From positions 1-64,000 of the forward strand of contig NZ_PGFZ01000013.1 in the NCBI RefSeq assembly GCF_002923755.1: 64,000 nt of DNA, given 5' to 3'. This document shows, piece by piece, positions 8,964-17,174 of the stretch. The DNA comes from Methylovulum psychrotolerans (GTDB lineage Bacteria > Pseudomonadota > Gammaproteobacteria > Methylococcales > Methylomonadaceae). The notes under the pieces are model-generated. The model made no database searches. It saw only the letters and a list, made by a program, of their open reading frames with translations, and was not told the DNA's origin. Position 1 is the stretch's first letter. Each line of letters begins with the position of its first letter. The position numbers and the translations under genes were made by a program.

Positions 8964-9675
8964 GAACGCCTGGGCCGCCCTGTTCCCCGGCATCTTGGTG
9001 CTGTGCTGCTTCCTCCATATCTTCATCAAGATGCGCGACCGCGCCAAGCTGAAATATGGCGCATTGTTCCTTGAGGCCGCCACCAAGCTGTGGAACTGCT
9101 ACCGGGCGGCCAGCAGGCCGCCTTCAGCCAACGGGTCAGAAGGCTGGTGGAATGGTGCGCGGCGCGGCCGGACTTGCCGACAGCCATTACCGGCCCCATC
9201 AGGAAACTGGGGGAAAACCGTCGGCGCTACTCCGCCGCCTACGGCCATCCGGGGTGCCACAGGACCAGCAACTGCTTGACCGGGTCATGCAGCGGATGGA
9301 CAGGCACCTTTTCGGCACCCAATACTTCCATGGCGGGCGCGCCACGGCGGAACTCAACATCCGGGGCTGGGCGCTCATTTACAACTTTGCGCCGTCAAAC
9401 CCGATGACGGTAAGGAAGCACTTGGGTAAAAAGAGTCCGGCGGAGAGGCTAAACGGCTTTTCATACCACGACAACTGGTTGGAAAACCTACTGGTTTCCG
9501 CCTCCTTGCAGGGAGTTCGAGCCTCCCCATAATACCGTACAATCAGCAGATTTTATTTAGAGGCTTAAAAAGTGCCTATTATGTAGTAATATACCCCTCG
9601 CCTAGGCTTTATTTGAAGACAAAGCTTTCCTTATTTAAAGCAGCAACCCGATAACATTACCAGATAAGCCCATTT

Positions 9676-11994
9676 ATGCCCCCAATAACCGAACAACTTT
9701 TCCAACTCCTGCAAGGTGTCGATTGCCCCGGCAATTATTACACGACGGGCATTATCGAAACCTTTCCGCCGCTGATTGAAGTCGAGGGCGTAGGGCGGGT
9801 GGCTTTGCCGTTATTGCCGGCTCAAGTGGAACCGTTGGTGGCCGCCGCCGAACGGGCGCCTTATGGGCGGGGGCAAGAAACCTTGGTCGATACACAAGTG
9901 CGCCGTACTTGGCAAATTGATGCCGTCCGCATCAGTTTGGGCGGCAAGCATTGGCAAGCCACGCTGAACAGCATCGTCAGCCGTGCCGCACAAGGTTTGG
10001 GGGTGGACGATGGCGTGGTGGCGGAACTTTATAAACTGCTGGTTTATGATACGGGCAGTTTTTTTATCAGCCATCGGGATACCGAAAAAGCGCCGGGGAT
10101 GTTCGCCACCTTGGTGATCGTCTTACCTTCGGCTTATAGCGGCGGCGAATTGGTGGTGAGGCATCAGCAAGAAGAAGTCAAGCTTGATTTACGTTGCACC
10201 GACCCGTCCGAAATGGCTTTTGCGGCATTTTATGCCGATTGCCAGCATGAAATATTGCCCATCACTGAGGGTTGCCGCCTGACCTTAATTTATAATTTGG
10301 TGCGTACCAATAAAAAATTGCCGCTGCCGACCCCGCCCGATTATCGCCAAGAGCAACACAAAGTGGCAGTATTATTGCGCCAATGGGCGGAGCAATTGGC
10401 TGATGAACAGCCAAAACCGTATGACGATGATGATACTTATACCGAAGCCCCCCTACCCGACAAGCTGCTGTATCTGCTGGAACATGCCTACACACCAGCG
10501 GAACTGAGCTTTGCTGCCCTAAAGAATGGCGATGCTGCGATTGCCGAGGTATTGGTCGCCGCTGCCGGACAAGCCGACTGCGATATTTATCTGGCTTTAG
10601 CTTCCATAGAAGAGAGCGGTACAGCCGAATATGGCGGTTATGACCGCTATCGGCGTGACTATGACTTGGAACCGGGCGAAGTCGAAGATAGTACGGAAAC
10701 CCTTGGCCATTGGCGGCGGCTTGACGGTAGCGAGCCGCCCTTACCGCAAATGCCTTTTGCCGAATACGAATGCTGCCCGCCCGATGCCTTTGCGGATATA
10801 GAACCGGACGAAGTGCAATTTGAAGAAGCGACCGGCAATGCTGGAGCTTCTTTTGAGCGGACTTACCATTGTGGGGCTTTGGTGATCTGGCCGCATAGCC
10901 GTTATTTGGCTGTGGTTAACCAAGTTGGCCTATGTGGGGCTGTGCCGATATTACAAGAGTTTTGCCAGACGCTTCCGGCGGCAGGTAGGCTAGACACCAA
11001 CACCATTATTTGGCAAGATGCCCACCGCTTAGCGGGTTATATATTACGCGACTGGATACCAGGCACATTGGGTGAACACAGCCGATACAATGATGCCAAC
11101 CTAACTGCCTTTTTAGAATGCCTATACTGTTTGCAAGATAGCGGACACAGCCGCCAATTTTGGCTAGAATTTGCCAGCTTGGGCGTTTACCACCGTGCTT
11201 ATTGCGCCAGCCTCGTGCAAATTGCCCGCCTGTTACCTTGGCCTGACGTTGTCGACGGCCTAACCCGTGCCATCAGCACCAGTGCCGAGCATCATGCCTT
11301 AGAAGCCTGTGCCGCTTTACTGCTTAATTTTTCCCAAGCCTACCCCGATCAGGCGGGTGACCTTAGCCCGGCGGCAAACATTCTACTACAAGCTTTACCC
11401 GGCGATATAGCGCGGTTTGCCCATTTGCCACCTTGGCAATATGCCAGAATCACGGTTAATGAGAGCTTGGTCGCCGATTTGTTGACAGGGTTTAGTGCCA
11501 TAGAGACGGTGCTGGCAGAAAAACTGCTTGATTATCTGTTGGCATGGCCTGAGCTTTACAAAATGGACGGCTTGTTGATACCCGCCGCCTTAAACCTGAC
11601 CGCCACGGCGGCAACCGCCGGCTTGCCCGCTATTGTCCGCTTGCGCGATGAAGTCATTGCTTACCTACAAGCGCGGGTCGCCGAAGACCTGACGCCGCCT
11701 GCCGATTGGCGCAGACCTAGCCAGCTTAATTGCGTCTGTGCAGACTGTATAGGACTGAGCCTGTTTCTTGACGACCCCAGCGAAGCGAAATGGCGTTTTA
11801 AAGCTGCCGAAAATCGCCGCCAACATATCGCAGACACCGTCAAAAGCAACCATTGCGATGTCAACTTACAGACCGGAAAAGATGGCCGGCCTTACACGTT
11901 GATTTGCACCAAGAACCAAGCCAGTTACCAGCGCAGGGTAACACAACGCCAACAAGATTTAGAGACTTTGCAGACGTTATCTGTGCCGCTATAA
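9676..11994 (+). CDS. 2-oxoglutarate/Fe(II)-dependent oxygenase domain protein
   Basis: A 772-residue protein. Residues about 85-210 form a prolyl-4-hydroxylase-like double-stranded beta-helix: iron ligands H133 and D135 (SHRDTEKAPGMFATLVIVLP), the SGGELVV strand, distal H191 (CQHEILPITEG) and a 2-oxoglutarate-binding R201 (CRLTLIYNL). Enzymes of this fold hydroxylate protein or small-molecule substrates using oxygen and 2-oxoglutarate. The remaining 560 residues are not recognised; they are helix-rich, with a cysteine group near the C-terminus (CVCADC). No signal peptide is seen, so it is likely cytoplasmic. It is monocistronic between the transposon and a palindromic repeat. The substrate is unknown. 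Confidence 0.8.
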   Translation: MPPITEQLFQLLQGVDCPGNYYTTGIIETFPPLIEVEGVGRVALPLLPAQVEPLVAAAERAPYGRGQETLVDTQVRRTWQIDAVRISLGGKHWQATLNSIVSRAAQGLGVDDGVVAELYKLLVYDTGSFFISHRDTEKAPGMFATLVIVLPSAYSGGELVVRHQQEEVKLDLRCTDPSEMAFAAFYADCQHEILPITEGCRLTLIYNLVRTNKKLPLPTPPDYRQEQHKVAVLLRQWAEQLADEQPKPYDDDDTYTEAPLPDKLLYLLEHAYTPAELSFAALKNGDAAIAEVLVAAAGQADCDIYLALASIEESGTAEYGGYDRYRRDYDLEPGEVEDSTETLGHWRRLDGSEPPLPQMPFAEYECCPPDAFADIEPDEVQFEEATGNAGASFERTYHCGALVIWPHSRYLAVVNQVGLCGAVPILQEFCQTLPAAGRLDTNTIIWQDAHRLAGYILRDWIPGTLGEHSRYNDANLTAFLECLYCLQDSGHSRQFWLEFASLGVYHRAYCASLVQIARLLPWPDVVDGLTRAISTSAEHHALEACAALLLNFSQAYPDQAGDLSPAANILLQALPGDIARFAHLPPWQYARITVNESLVADLLTGFSAIETVLAEKLLDYLLAWPELYKMDGLLIPAALNLTATAATAGLPAIVRLRDEVIAYLQARVAEDLTPPADWRRPSQLNCVCADCIGLSLFLDDPSEAKWRFKAAENRRQHIADTVKSNHCDVNLQTGKDGRPYTLICTKNQASYQRRVTQRQQDLETLQTLSVPL

Positions 11995-12029
11995 TTTTTG
12001 CAGGATGGGAATTGCAGGTTTCCAAATGC

Positions 12030-12180
12030 TAAGGAACGTGCATAAAATTAAGTAGGCGTTCTATTGCACGGGATCCCAGCTCTAGGTCTTTGGGCGAAGC
12101 CGAAGAGCCGCTCCCTTCGGCTTCGCTCAGGGAACGGCTCTTCGTCTCTACAACGGATTTTATTTCGTGCGCGTTCCTAA
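12030..12180. repeat. Palindromic intergenic repeat, copy 1 of 4
   Basis: Outer arms TAAGGAACGTGCATAAAAT (from 12030) and ATTTTATTTCGTGCGCGTT (from 12157, followed by CCTAA) are imperfect inverted repeats. Inside lies a second palindrome with 16-base arms, CGAAGAGCCGCTCCCT at 12101-12116 and its near-complement at 12129-12144, around a 12-base loop. The same outer arms recur near 17.1, 23.0 and 50.8 kb. The rest of the 11995-12310 gap holds no gene. Confidence 0.75.
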
Positions 12181-12310
12181 GCTAAAAACAACGAAAAGCC
12201 AATTTGGCATAAAATGGTTTTTAGCTATTTTATAGGTTGCCACTATGCTTTAAGACTTGGACACTCACCTATAAGGCATCGACAAAAATTGAAGGTCTTT
12301 GCAGGCCACT

Positions 12311-12640
12311 TTAGTCTGGCGGACAGCTATGTACAGCTAGCCATACCGTAGCTTCCCCCGCCGCCGTCCACGCCACCCGATGTTTGGTATGGGCAGTAAT
12401 CAGCGCATAATCGCCCGCATTTAATAGGCTGTCGGCTTGTCCTTCATAAGCGAGCCGGGCTTGGCCTTGTAGGACTAACACCCATTCATCCCAAGGCTGG
12501 TCATACCAGAAACCCTCGGCACTGGCATGGCCTTGCGAGACAATGCGCTCGATATGGACGTGCGGGTTTTTGAACAAGGTCGTGAAAAGCTCTTCTGGCA
12601 ATTGCTTGGGAATGTCGGCAAAAATATTGGCTTGGCTCAT
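12311..12640 (-). CDS. Small cupin-domain protein
   Basis: A 109-residue single-domain cupin (beta-barrel). HIERIVSQGHASAEGFWYDQ and WDEWVLVLQGQARLAYEG form motif 1, and LNAGDYALITAHTKHRVAWTA forms motif 2 with its metal-binding histidine. The start at 12640 (MSQANIFADIP) is preferred because the domain begins there; an upstream ATG at 12703 would add 21 residues of low-complexity sequence. Neither has a strong ribosome site. It may be an enzyme or a sensor; the substrate is unknown. It stands alone downstream of a structured non-coding stretch. Confidence 0.78.
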   Translation of the reverse strand: MSQANIFADIPKQLPEELFTTLFKNPHVHIERIVSQGHASAEGFWYDQPWDEWVLVLQGQARLAYEGQADSLLNAGDYALITAHTKHRVAWTAAGEATVWLAVHSCPPD

Positions 12641-12704
12641 AGGCGGGACGTTAGCTAGAGGTTTAAGGGGAGTCGCTATTTTTGCGAAAGATTGCTTCGG
12701 CATC

Positions 12705-12950
12705 CTTGCCGGTCAATCAGCAAAAATCACGCGACCGCTTATGCCTTCGGCTGCCCCAGCCGTCCTGGTCACTCGCTCGCCACCCAACAAGGGGTGGCTC
12801 ACATGCTCTCCAATGACTCGACGCGATTTCGTATAGCCTGCATTTTCACTTCCGCTTCGCTTCGTGAAAACTCAGGCACTATCGCTTCTGGGGACTACTC
12901 GACTCCTGTCTCGCAGCGAAAGTACCATTCAGTTTATCCGTCTGTTTGAC
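12705..12950 (-). other. Hairpin-rich non-coding stretch upstream of the cupin gene
   Basis: The 391-base gap 12641-13031 holds no convincing gene. Three hairpins are visible: CGGCT/AGCCG at 12748-12762, GCCACCC/GGGTGGC at 12779-12798 with a 6-base loop, and TTTTCAC/GTGAAAA at 12843-12870. The last is enclosed by GCCTG/CAGGC at 12836-12840 and 12873-12877. Repeated CGAAGCGAAGCG-like sequence fills one loop. Strand is assigned only from the cupin gene downstream. It could be a structured RNA or leader, or the remnant of a mobile element. Confidence 0.35.
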
Positions 12951-13031
12951 AATATGCTATTATCGGCTAAGCCAGCTTAAAATCTGGACGGCAGTATCAG
13001 CCCGCCCAGGCTATATTATGCTTTCGTTGCC

Positions 13032-13763
13032 TTAACCGACTGCCGACTGCTCTGCTGCTGCATCATGGCTGAAACGGACGCTGTCTTCGGCAGACCGTCC
13101 CAGGGCTTTGGCAAACCAAGGTGGCGGAGCGGCAAAAACGGCTTGGAATTCCTGCAATTGCGCCACCGCTTCGGTGACATCCGGCACTTTAATCGGATAA
13201 ATATCGGCGCGGATTACTTTTGCCGCCGCTGGCCCACCGATAGACTGCACGAATAAGACATGGCAATCTTTAATCAATTGGGCGCGGAACAAGTTACGGT
13301 CTTCGGCACTGTCGGCTTCGATGGTCGAGCGGATGTCCACTAAACGGTAATCGGTGGCCGATAATTGGTAGACCAGGAAACGGATGCACGAGCCAAAATG
13401 GCCGTTAATTAACGCACCGCTGTTCGAGCCGATGGCGACCCGGATCGATTCGGGCAGGTCGCCGTCTTGGTAGGGCATAATTTCCGGCAAATCTTCGTCT
13501 TGGTCTTCATCACCCCACAAATAGCGTACCGCCAATTTGATATTGGCCAGACCGATGCCGATGTCTTCGCCGTCTTCTTCGCCATCTAAACTGCCCAAGC
13601 CTGTTTTTAGGTTAGTGACGGTGATGGATTTGAGCTTTTCGTCAGTTAACGGCGAACCGACCCGTTCATGCAGTATGCCCAGTAATTTAGGTATATCGAT
13701 GCCGGGTAAGATGCGTGATGCCAAAGCGATGCGTAAAGCCAGTTCACGGGGTAATGCGTCCAT
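13032..13763 (-). CDS. NafY-like nitrogenase cofactor carrier protein
   Basis: A 243-residue two-domain protein. Residues 105-225 are a dinitrogenase iron-molybdenum cofactor-binding domain of the NifX/NifB C-terminal/NafY family (IRVAIGSNSGALINGHFGSC, with the conserved HFG near-motif, and VLFVQSIGGPAAAKVIRADIYPIKV). The N-terminal 95 residues are helical, like the apo-dinitrogenase-binding domain of NafY. Known relatives carry FeMo-co or its precursors and stabilise apo-nitrogenase. The start at 13763 is preceded by AGGAGCTTGAA; a longer frame begins at 13784. It lies immediately after the ankyrin gene and ends the nif-type run of genes. Confidence 0.82.
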   Translation of the reverse strand: MDALPRELALRIALASRILPGIDIPKLLGILHERVGSPLTDEKLKSITVTNLKTGLGSLDGEEDGEDIGIGLANIKLAVRYLWGDEDQDEDLPEIMPYQDGDLPESIRVAIGSNSGALINGHFGSCIRFLVYQLSATDYRLVDIRSTIEADSAEDRNLFRAQLIKDCHVLFVQSIGGPAAAKVIRADIYPIKVPDVTEAVAQLQEFQAVFAAPPPWFAKALGRSAEDSVRFSHDAAAEQSAVG

Positions 13764-13764
13764 T

Positions 13765-14217
13765 TCAAGCTCCTGGTTTAACAAGCGGGGATAAGAATTT
13801 GAGGATTTTTCGGGTTGACGCTAAGTCCACCGCAGTAAAATCATCATGGTTTTTCAGGGTCGGATCAGCCCCGCCCTGAATAAGCTGTTCGACCACCGCT
13901 TCCCGGCCACTGGAGGCGGCAAACATCAGGGCAGTCGCACCTGAGGCCGGGCTTTGGTAATCCGGGTCAATACCTGCCTGTAGCAAAGCTGCGATACACT
14001 CACCGTTTTTGGCATAACAGGCCGCCCATAAGGCGTTATTGCCATAATCATCGACGACACTCAGGTCGGCCTGTTCGGCCAGTAAAAACCTGACAACATC
14101 ACTACGGCCTTGCTGGCAGGCCAAGATTAGCGGATACAGGCCTGCACTGTTTTGTGCCGTAGGTTGGGCGATTGAAAAATAATTGTCTTGCAGCCAAGCC
14201 CATACTTCCGTTTTCAT
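13765..14217 (-). CDS. Ankyrin-repeat protein of the nif cluster
   Basis: A 150-residue protein built of about four ankyrin repeats: GLYPLILACQQGRSDVVRFLLAE, GNNALWAACYAKNGECIAAL, GATALMFAASSGREAVVEQL and FTAVDLASTRKILKFL. Such repeats bind proteins. The start at 14217 (MKTEVWAWLQDNYFSI) overlaps the rhodanese stop as TGATG, so the two are translationally coupled. The position between a rhodanese and a NafY-like gene suggests a role in nitrogenase maturation or protection, but no partner is evident from sequence. Confidence 0.85.
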   Translation of the reverse strand: MKTEVWAWLQDNYFSIAQPTAQNSAGLYPLILACQQGRSDVVRFLLAEQADLSVVDDYGNNALWAACYAKNGECIAALLQAGIDPDYQSPASGATALMFAASSGREAVVEQLIQGGADPTLKNHDDFTAVDLASTRKILKFLSPLVKPGA

Positions 14218-14531
14218 CAGGCCGCCTGAAGGGCTTCCCGCCAACTGGCATAGCCACCATCCAGGCTATAGACGGCCTTGAAACCGAAATCGCTAAAGAA
14301 TTCGGCAAGATGCTCACTGGCATGGCCGTAATAGCAATAAATCAATAGGTCACGTTGTTTATCGCCGCGTTTGATTAAGGACTCTTTCAGGCCCTCATGG
14401 ACATGCAGCGCGTCATCAATATGTCCGGCCTTATAGTCCTTGGTGTCCCGGCAGTCCAGAATCATCGGGGCGGCAGCTTGGATCAACGTTTTTGCTTCGG
14501 CAACAGAAATTTTTTTATACTTAATAGCCAT
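14217..14531 (-). CDS. Rhodanese-like sulfurtransferase of the nif cluster
   Basis: A 104-residue single-domain rhodanese. It contains ILDCRDTKDYKAGHIDDALHV, the active-site loop IYCYYGHAS with the persulfide-forming cysteine, and the closing VYSLDGGYASWREAL. It should carry sulfane sulfur in the cytoplasm. Azotobacter-type nif regions contain a similar rhodanese gene (rhdN), so a sulfur-supply role for cluster assembly is plausible. It lies 20 bases after the AAA+ gene and overlaps the ankyrin start. Confidence 0.9.
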   Translation of the reverse strand: MAIKYKKISVAEAKTLIQAAAPMILDCRDTKDYKAGHIDDALHVHEGLKESLIKRGDKQRDLLIYCYYGHASEHLAEFFSDFGFKAVYSLDGGYASWREALQAA

Positions 14532-14551
14532 TGGGCTTTCCCTCTTAAAAT

Positions 14552-16285
14552 TTACGGCAGGGCGGCTGGAGACAGTCCCCCATTAGCGGGCTGATCTAAA
14601 TCCATACCCCGAAATATGGAGCAACGGGTAAAGACATCCAACGTCGGCGGGACGTTTTTATGTTGGCAAAACTTCGCCACTAATTTGGCAAGACCTTTGA
14701 TGTCGCGGCCTGTCGCCTGCGGGAAGTTATCGGCAAGTTGGCCGATCAGGGCGGCATCGATATTCAGCTCAAACTGGGCAGCCATCACTTGCCAAATTTT
14801 CCGCCGGGCTTCAGTATCCGGCGGGTAATACTTAATCAGGGCGATACAGCGCGAGACGATAGCCTCGTCAATATCATCGACGCGGTTGGTGGTCAAAAAC
14901 AGCAGGCCATTGAAATATTCCAACACCCGCAAGAACACCCCAACCACAGCATTCATGGCGATATTGTTGTCACGGCGTTTGATATAAACATCGGCTTCAT
15001 CAATCAGCATCACCGCACCCCAACGTTGCGCACGGGTCAGCACCTCTTTCAGGGCTTTTTCCATTTCCGCGACGCTTAACCCCAATTGCCCGGAATGCAC
15101 CCGGTATAAAGGCCGTTTGATAATTTCGGAATAGACTTCAGCAGTCAGGGTTTTACCGACTCCAGCGGGGCCTGCGCATAACACGGTCGTGCCACCGGAT
15201 TTACCCGCGACAATATCATCCATTAACACATCCATTTCAGCGGTCAAAATATCAATCAGATCAATTTGTTCTTCACGCAAAATCAGCTTTTGCTTAAGTT
15301 CCGGCTGATAGCGGTAAGGCTCTATATCGTTGACATGCACCCATAAATGATGATGCAGTTCCAGATGGAACATCAATAAATAGCCGTGTACGGGCAAATC
15401 GGTGAACAGGCCTTTGGGGATTTCCGCTTGGGTGGCTTCCACGGCATTTTCGACCTTGCCGTTATAGCGGGTGCTTTTGGCGGCTTTGCGCAAATATTTC
15501 GCCAAAATATCGCCTTTAGCATCGGTGGTTAACGCCCGTTCGCTCAGGATGCTTTCATCGCAGACCAGCCGGGCATTACCGCCTTCGGTGGACAGCACCA
15601 CCACATCCTTACGCGCCCAATCGGTGTTACGGTGCGTGGCGGTAGGGTCTTCGGCGTAAAAGCCCGTGCCTTTACCGAGAAATTGGTCGCCGGATTGGCC
15701 GCACCAAGTAAAATAACGTTCGGCGGCTTCATCATAGCTGCTGATCAATTCCGGCGTTTCCTTGATATAGCCCTTGGCCAAGAAAATTTCCGTAATGGTT
15801 TTATTGGCAATATCACGGGCGCGAATGGTGACGGTGGAAATGGCCACCTTGCCTTTGGCATTGGCCTTTAATTCCAGTGTCACACGTCCGGTCTCTTCCT
15901 CGCCGGACGGCGTGTAATCCAAGCGGGTGACCAGATAAGCCATCGGCTTGCCCGCGACATTGGCTTGAAACAACCAGCCGCGCAGGGCATTATGGATAAG
16001 ATAATGGGCAATGGCGGGCAGCAACATTTCCAGATCATCTTCGGTAAACGTCACAATATCGTCGTTCATCGCTTTTTGTAGCGTCGACAATTGCGCGACA
16101 TGGCCTTGCATCGCCACACCCTCTTGCTGGTACAACACTTGCAAATAATTCAGCTCATTGTCGGAAAGTTGCTTGAAGGGAATTTCGGCCTTATTGCCAA
16201 ACCGCAATTGCTCTTTTAACGCCGCCAAGCCCGGAAACTCATCCACCATCGCTTCTACATATTTGCGTTCTATTTGCAGTTTCAT
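14552..16285 (-). CDS. AAA+ ATPase embedded in the nif cluster
   Basis: A 577-residue protein. The C-terminal 230 residues are an AAA+ module: Walker A GPAGVGKT at 372-379, Walker B VMLIDEAD at 425-432, sensor-1 TTNR near 465, an arginine-finger-like SRC soon after, and a sensor-2 region (QATGRDIKGLAKL). The N-terminal 350 residues are unfamiliar and mixed alpha/beta; they presumably bind the substrate. Single-ring AAA+ proteins of this layout usually remodel or unfold protein complexes. It precedes the rhodanese, ankyrin and NafY-like genes by 20 bases and so probably acts with them. It is not one of the classical nif genes. Confidence 0.85.
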   Translation of the reverse strand: MKLQIERKYVEAMVDEFPGLAALKEQLRFGNKAEIPFKQLSDNELNYLQVLYQQEGVAMQGHVAQLSTLQKAMNDDIVTFTEDDLEMLLPAIAHYLIHNALRGWLFQANVAGKPMAYLVTRLDYTPSGEEETGRVTLELKANAKGKVAISTVTIRARDIANKTITEIFLAKGYIKETPELISSYDEAAERYFTWCGQSGDQFLGKGTGFYAEDPTATHRNTDWARKDVVVLSTEGGNARLVCDESILSERALTTDAKGDILAKYLRKAAKSTRYNGKVENAVEATQAEIPKGLFTDLPVHGYLLMFHLELHHHLWVHVNDIEPYRYQPELKQKLILREEQIDLIDILTAEMDVLMDDIVAGKSGGTTVLCAGPAGVGKTLTAEVYSEIIKRPLYRVHSGQLGLSVAEMEKALKEVLTRAQRWGAVMLIDEADVYIKRRDNNIAMNAVVGVFLRVLEYFNGLLFLTTNRVDDIDEAIVSRCIALIKYYPPDTEARRKIWQVMAAQFELNIDAALIGQLADNFPQATGRDIKGLAKLVAKFCQHKNVPPTLDVFTRCSIFRGMDLDQPANGGLSPAALP

Positions 16286-16467
16286 GGCTACTCCATAAAG
16301 GGGGGCGTAGTGTAGACGGGTAGCCGCCGACGGATTGGCTGGCTTGCTTAAAGTTATGGTGTAGACAAATCGCTAAAGACAGCCGACGCTTGGCTTGGCC
16401 GCTATGTCCGGCAAGCCAAGCGGCACTAAAGCTTATCCTTTGATAATGCCTTAGGCTAAAGGCTAGC

Positions 16468-17037
16468 TTAAATCGCCCCTACTGACGCATCTTTGACCAC
16501 GACAAAGGTATTCGCTTGCGCTTCTTCATACGTCACCAGCGGTGCTTTGGTTTTATAGGTTTTGGCGGCGGCATAAGCGATGGCCACTTTATCTTCGGCG
16601 GATTGGTTTTTCAGCTCGCTTTTTTCGATATACAGCTCTTCTAAAATCTCGTTCCAAACCAAGCCTTCTTTGTAAGGCAACAAGATATAAGTGACCCCGG
16701 CCAATTCAACTTGCAGGCTTTTGGCGATATTTTCGACATAGACGATGGCAACACAATCGCTGGCAATGTCGGCCTGATATTTTTCTACAAAAACAGGCAA
16801 TAAATCGAGCTTAGGCAATAGGCCGTTGATAAATTTGATTTTGTCATTTTCGATAATTAACGCCGAATGGATGAACAGTGCTTCGGGCGGCTTGCGGTCG
16901 TGCGTGGTGCCTTCGCGCAACGCGCCTTCTTTCAGCACCAAATCGCCGCGATACGCATAAACGCCCGCCGTGCTGGTTTGGCCGTTGACTAAAGTGACGG
17001 TTAATAAGCCTTGGGCCTGATAAGTTTCTAATAACAT
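16468..17037 (-). CDS. Uncharacterised protein between the nif genes and the AAA+ gene
   Basis: A 189-residue protein of mixed alpha/beta character with no signal peptide or membrane helix and no recognised motif. The N-terminus reads MLLETYQAQGLLTVTL. The start at 17037 has GGAG at 8 bases; the frame extends four codons further to a TTG, but that TTG overlaps the ribosome site. It lies 182 bases upstream of the AAA+ gene, and a hairpin at 16389-16420 (12 pairs with one bulge) lies between them. Co-orientation suggests, but does not prove, a shared job with the AAA+ ATPase. Confidence 0.7.
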   Translation of the reverse strand: MLLETYQAQGLLTVTLVNGQTSTAGVYAYRGDLVLKEGALREGTTHDRKPPEALFIHSALIIENDKIKFINGLLPKLDLLPVFVEKYQADIASDCVAIVYVENIAKSLQVELAGVTYILLPYKEGLVWNEILEELYIEKSELKNQSAEDKVAIAYAAAKTYKTKAPLVTYEEAQANTFVVVKDASVGAI

Positions 17038-17069
17038 GGTTTTCTCCAATATTCAGTAAAAATAATGTG

Positions 17070-17174
17070 TTAGGAATGGGTATGAAATAAACTCATCAAT
17101 TAAGGCCTTGCAGGTTTTGGCAACCTACAAGGTCTGCCGGATTAATGCCGAAATTATTTCATGCCCGTTCCTTA
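17070..17174. repeat. Palindromic intergenic repeat, copy 2 of 4
   Basis: The arms TTAGGAATGGGTATGAAAT (from 17070) and ATTTCATGCCCGTTCCTTA (to 17174) are inverted repeats with few differences. An inner hairpin, CCTTGCAGGTT/AACCTACAAGG, lies around 17106-17132. The last three bases of the right arm (TTA at 17172-17174) are the stop codon of the adjacent minus-strand gene, so the element abuts the coding region exactly. Confidence 0.75.

Larger units (their letters stand above)
7051..9532 (+). pseudogene. Broken DDE-type transposase, frameshifted and split by an insertion
   Basis: The reading frame starts at ATG 7051 (MKTKPRKNHTICLPFEKNRY) and continues to about 7390 (MPYMGGFAADAEKGLYLRKYGVPF). 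It then shifts to another frame carrying VLADEKHTRLGGGKCYVATT and PETVNTDGWAATQNAW, where the IS4-type element interrupts it at codon TGG. After the insertion it resumes with FPGILVLCCFLHIFIKMRDRA, shifts again around 9105 (RVRRLVEWCAARPDLPTAIT) and near 9255 (LDRVMQRMDRHLFGTQYFHG), and ends at 9532. Two aspartates (ADEKH and TDGW) fit a DDE catalytic core. At least three frameshifts plus the insertion make it inactive. Confidence 0.8.
6952..9546 (+). mobile_element. Decayed transposon with 22-bp terminal inverted repeats, interrupted by an IS4-type element
   Basis: The ends at 6952-6973 and 9525-9546 are inverted repeats matching at 20 of 22 positions (CTGATTGTAC, then two differences, then ATTATGGGG). 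They enclose a broken transposase gene whose stop codon lies inside the right repeat. Removing the nested insertion and one copy of its target duplication leaves an original element of about 1264 bases. No target-site duplication was found outside these ends. The family was not identified. Confidence 0.8.
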
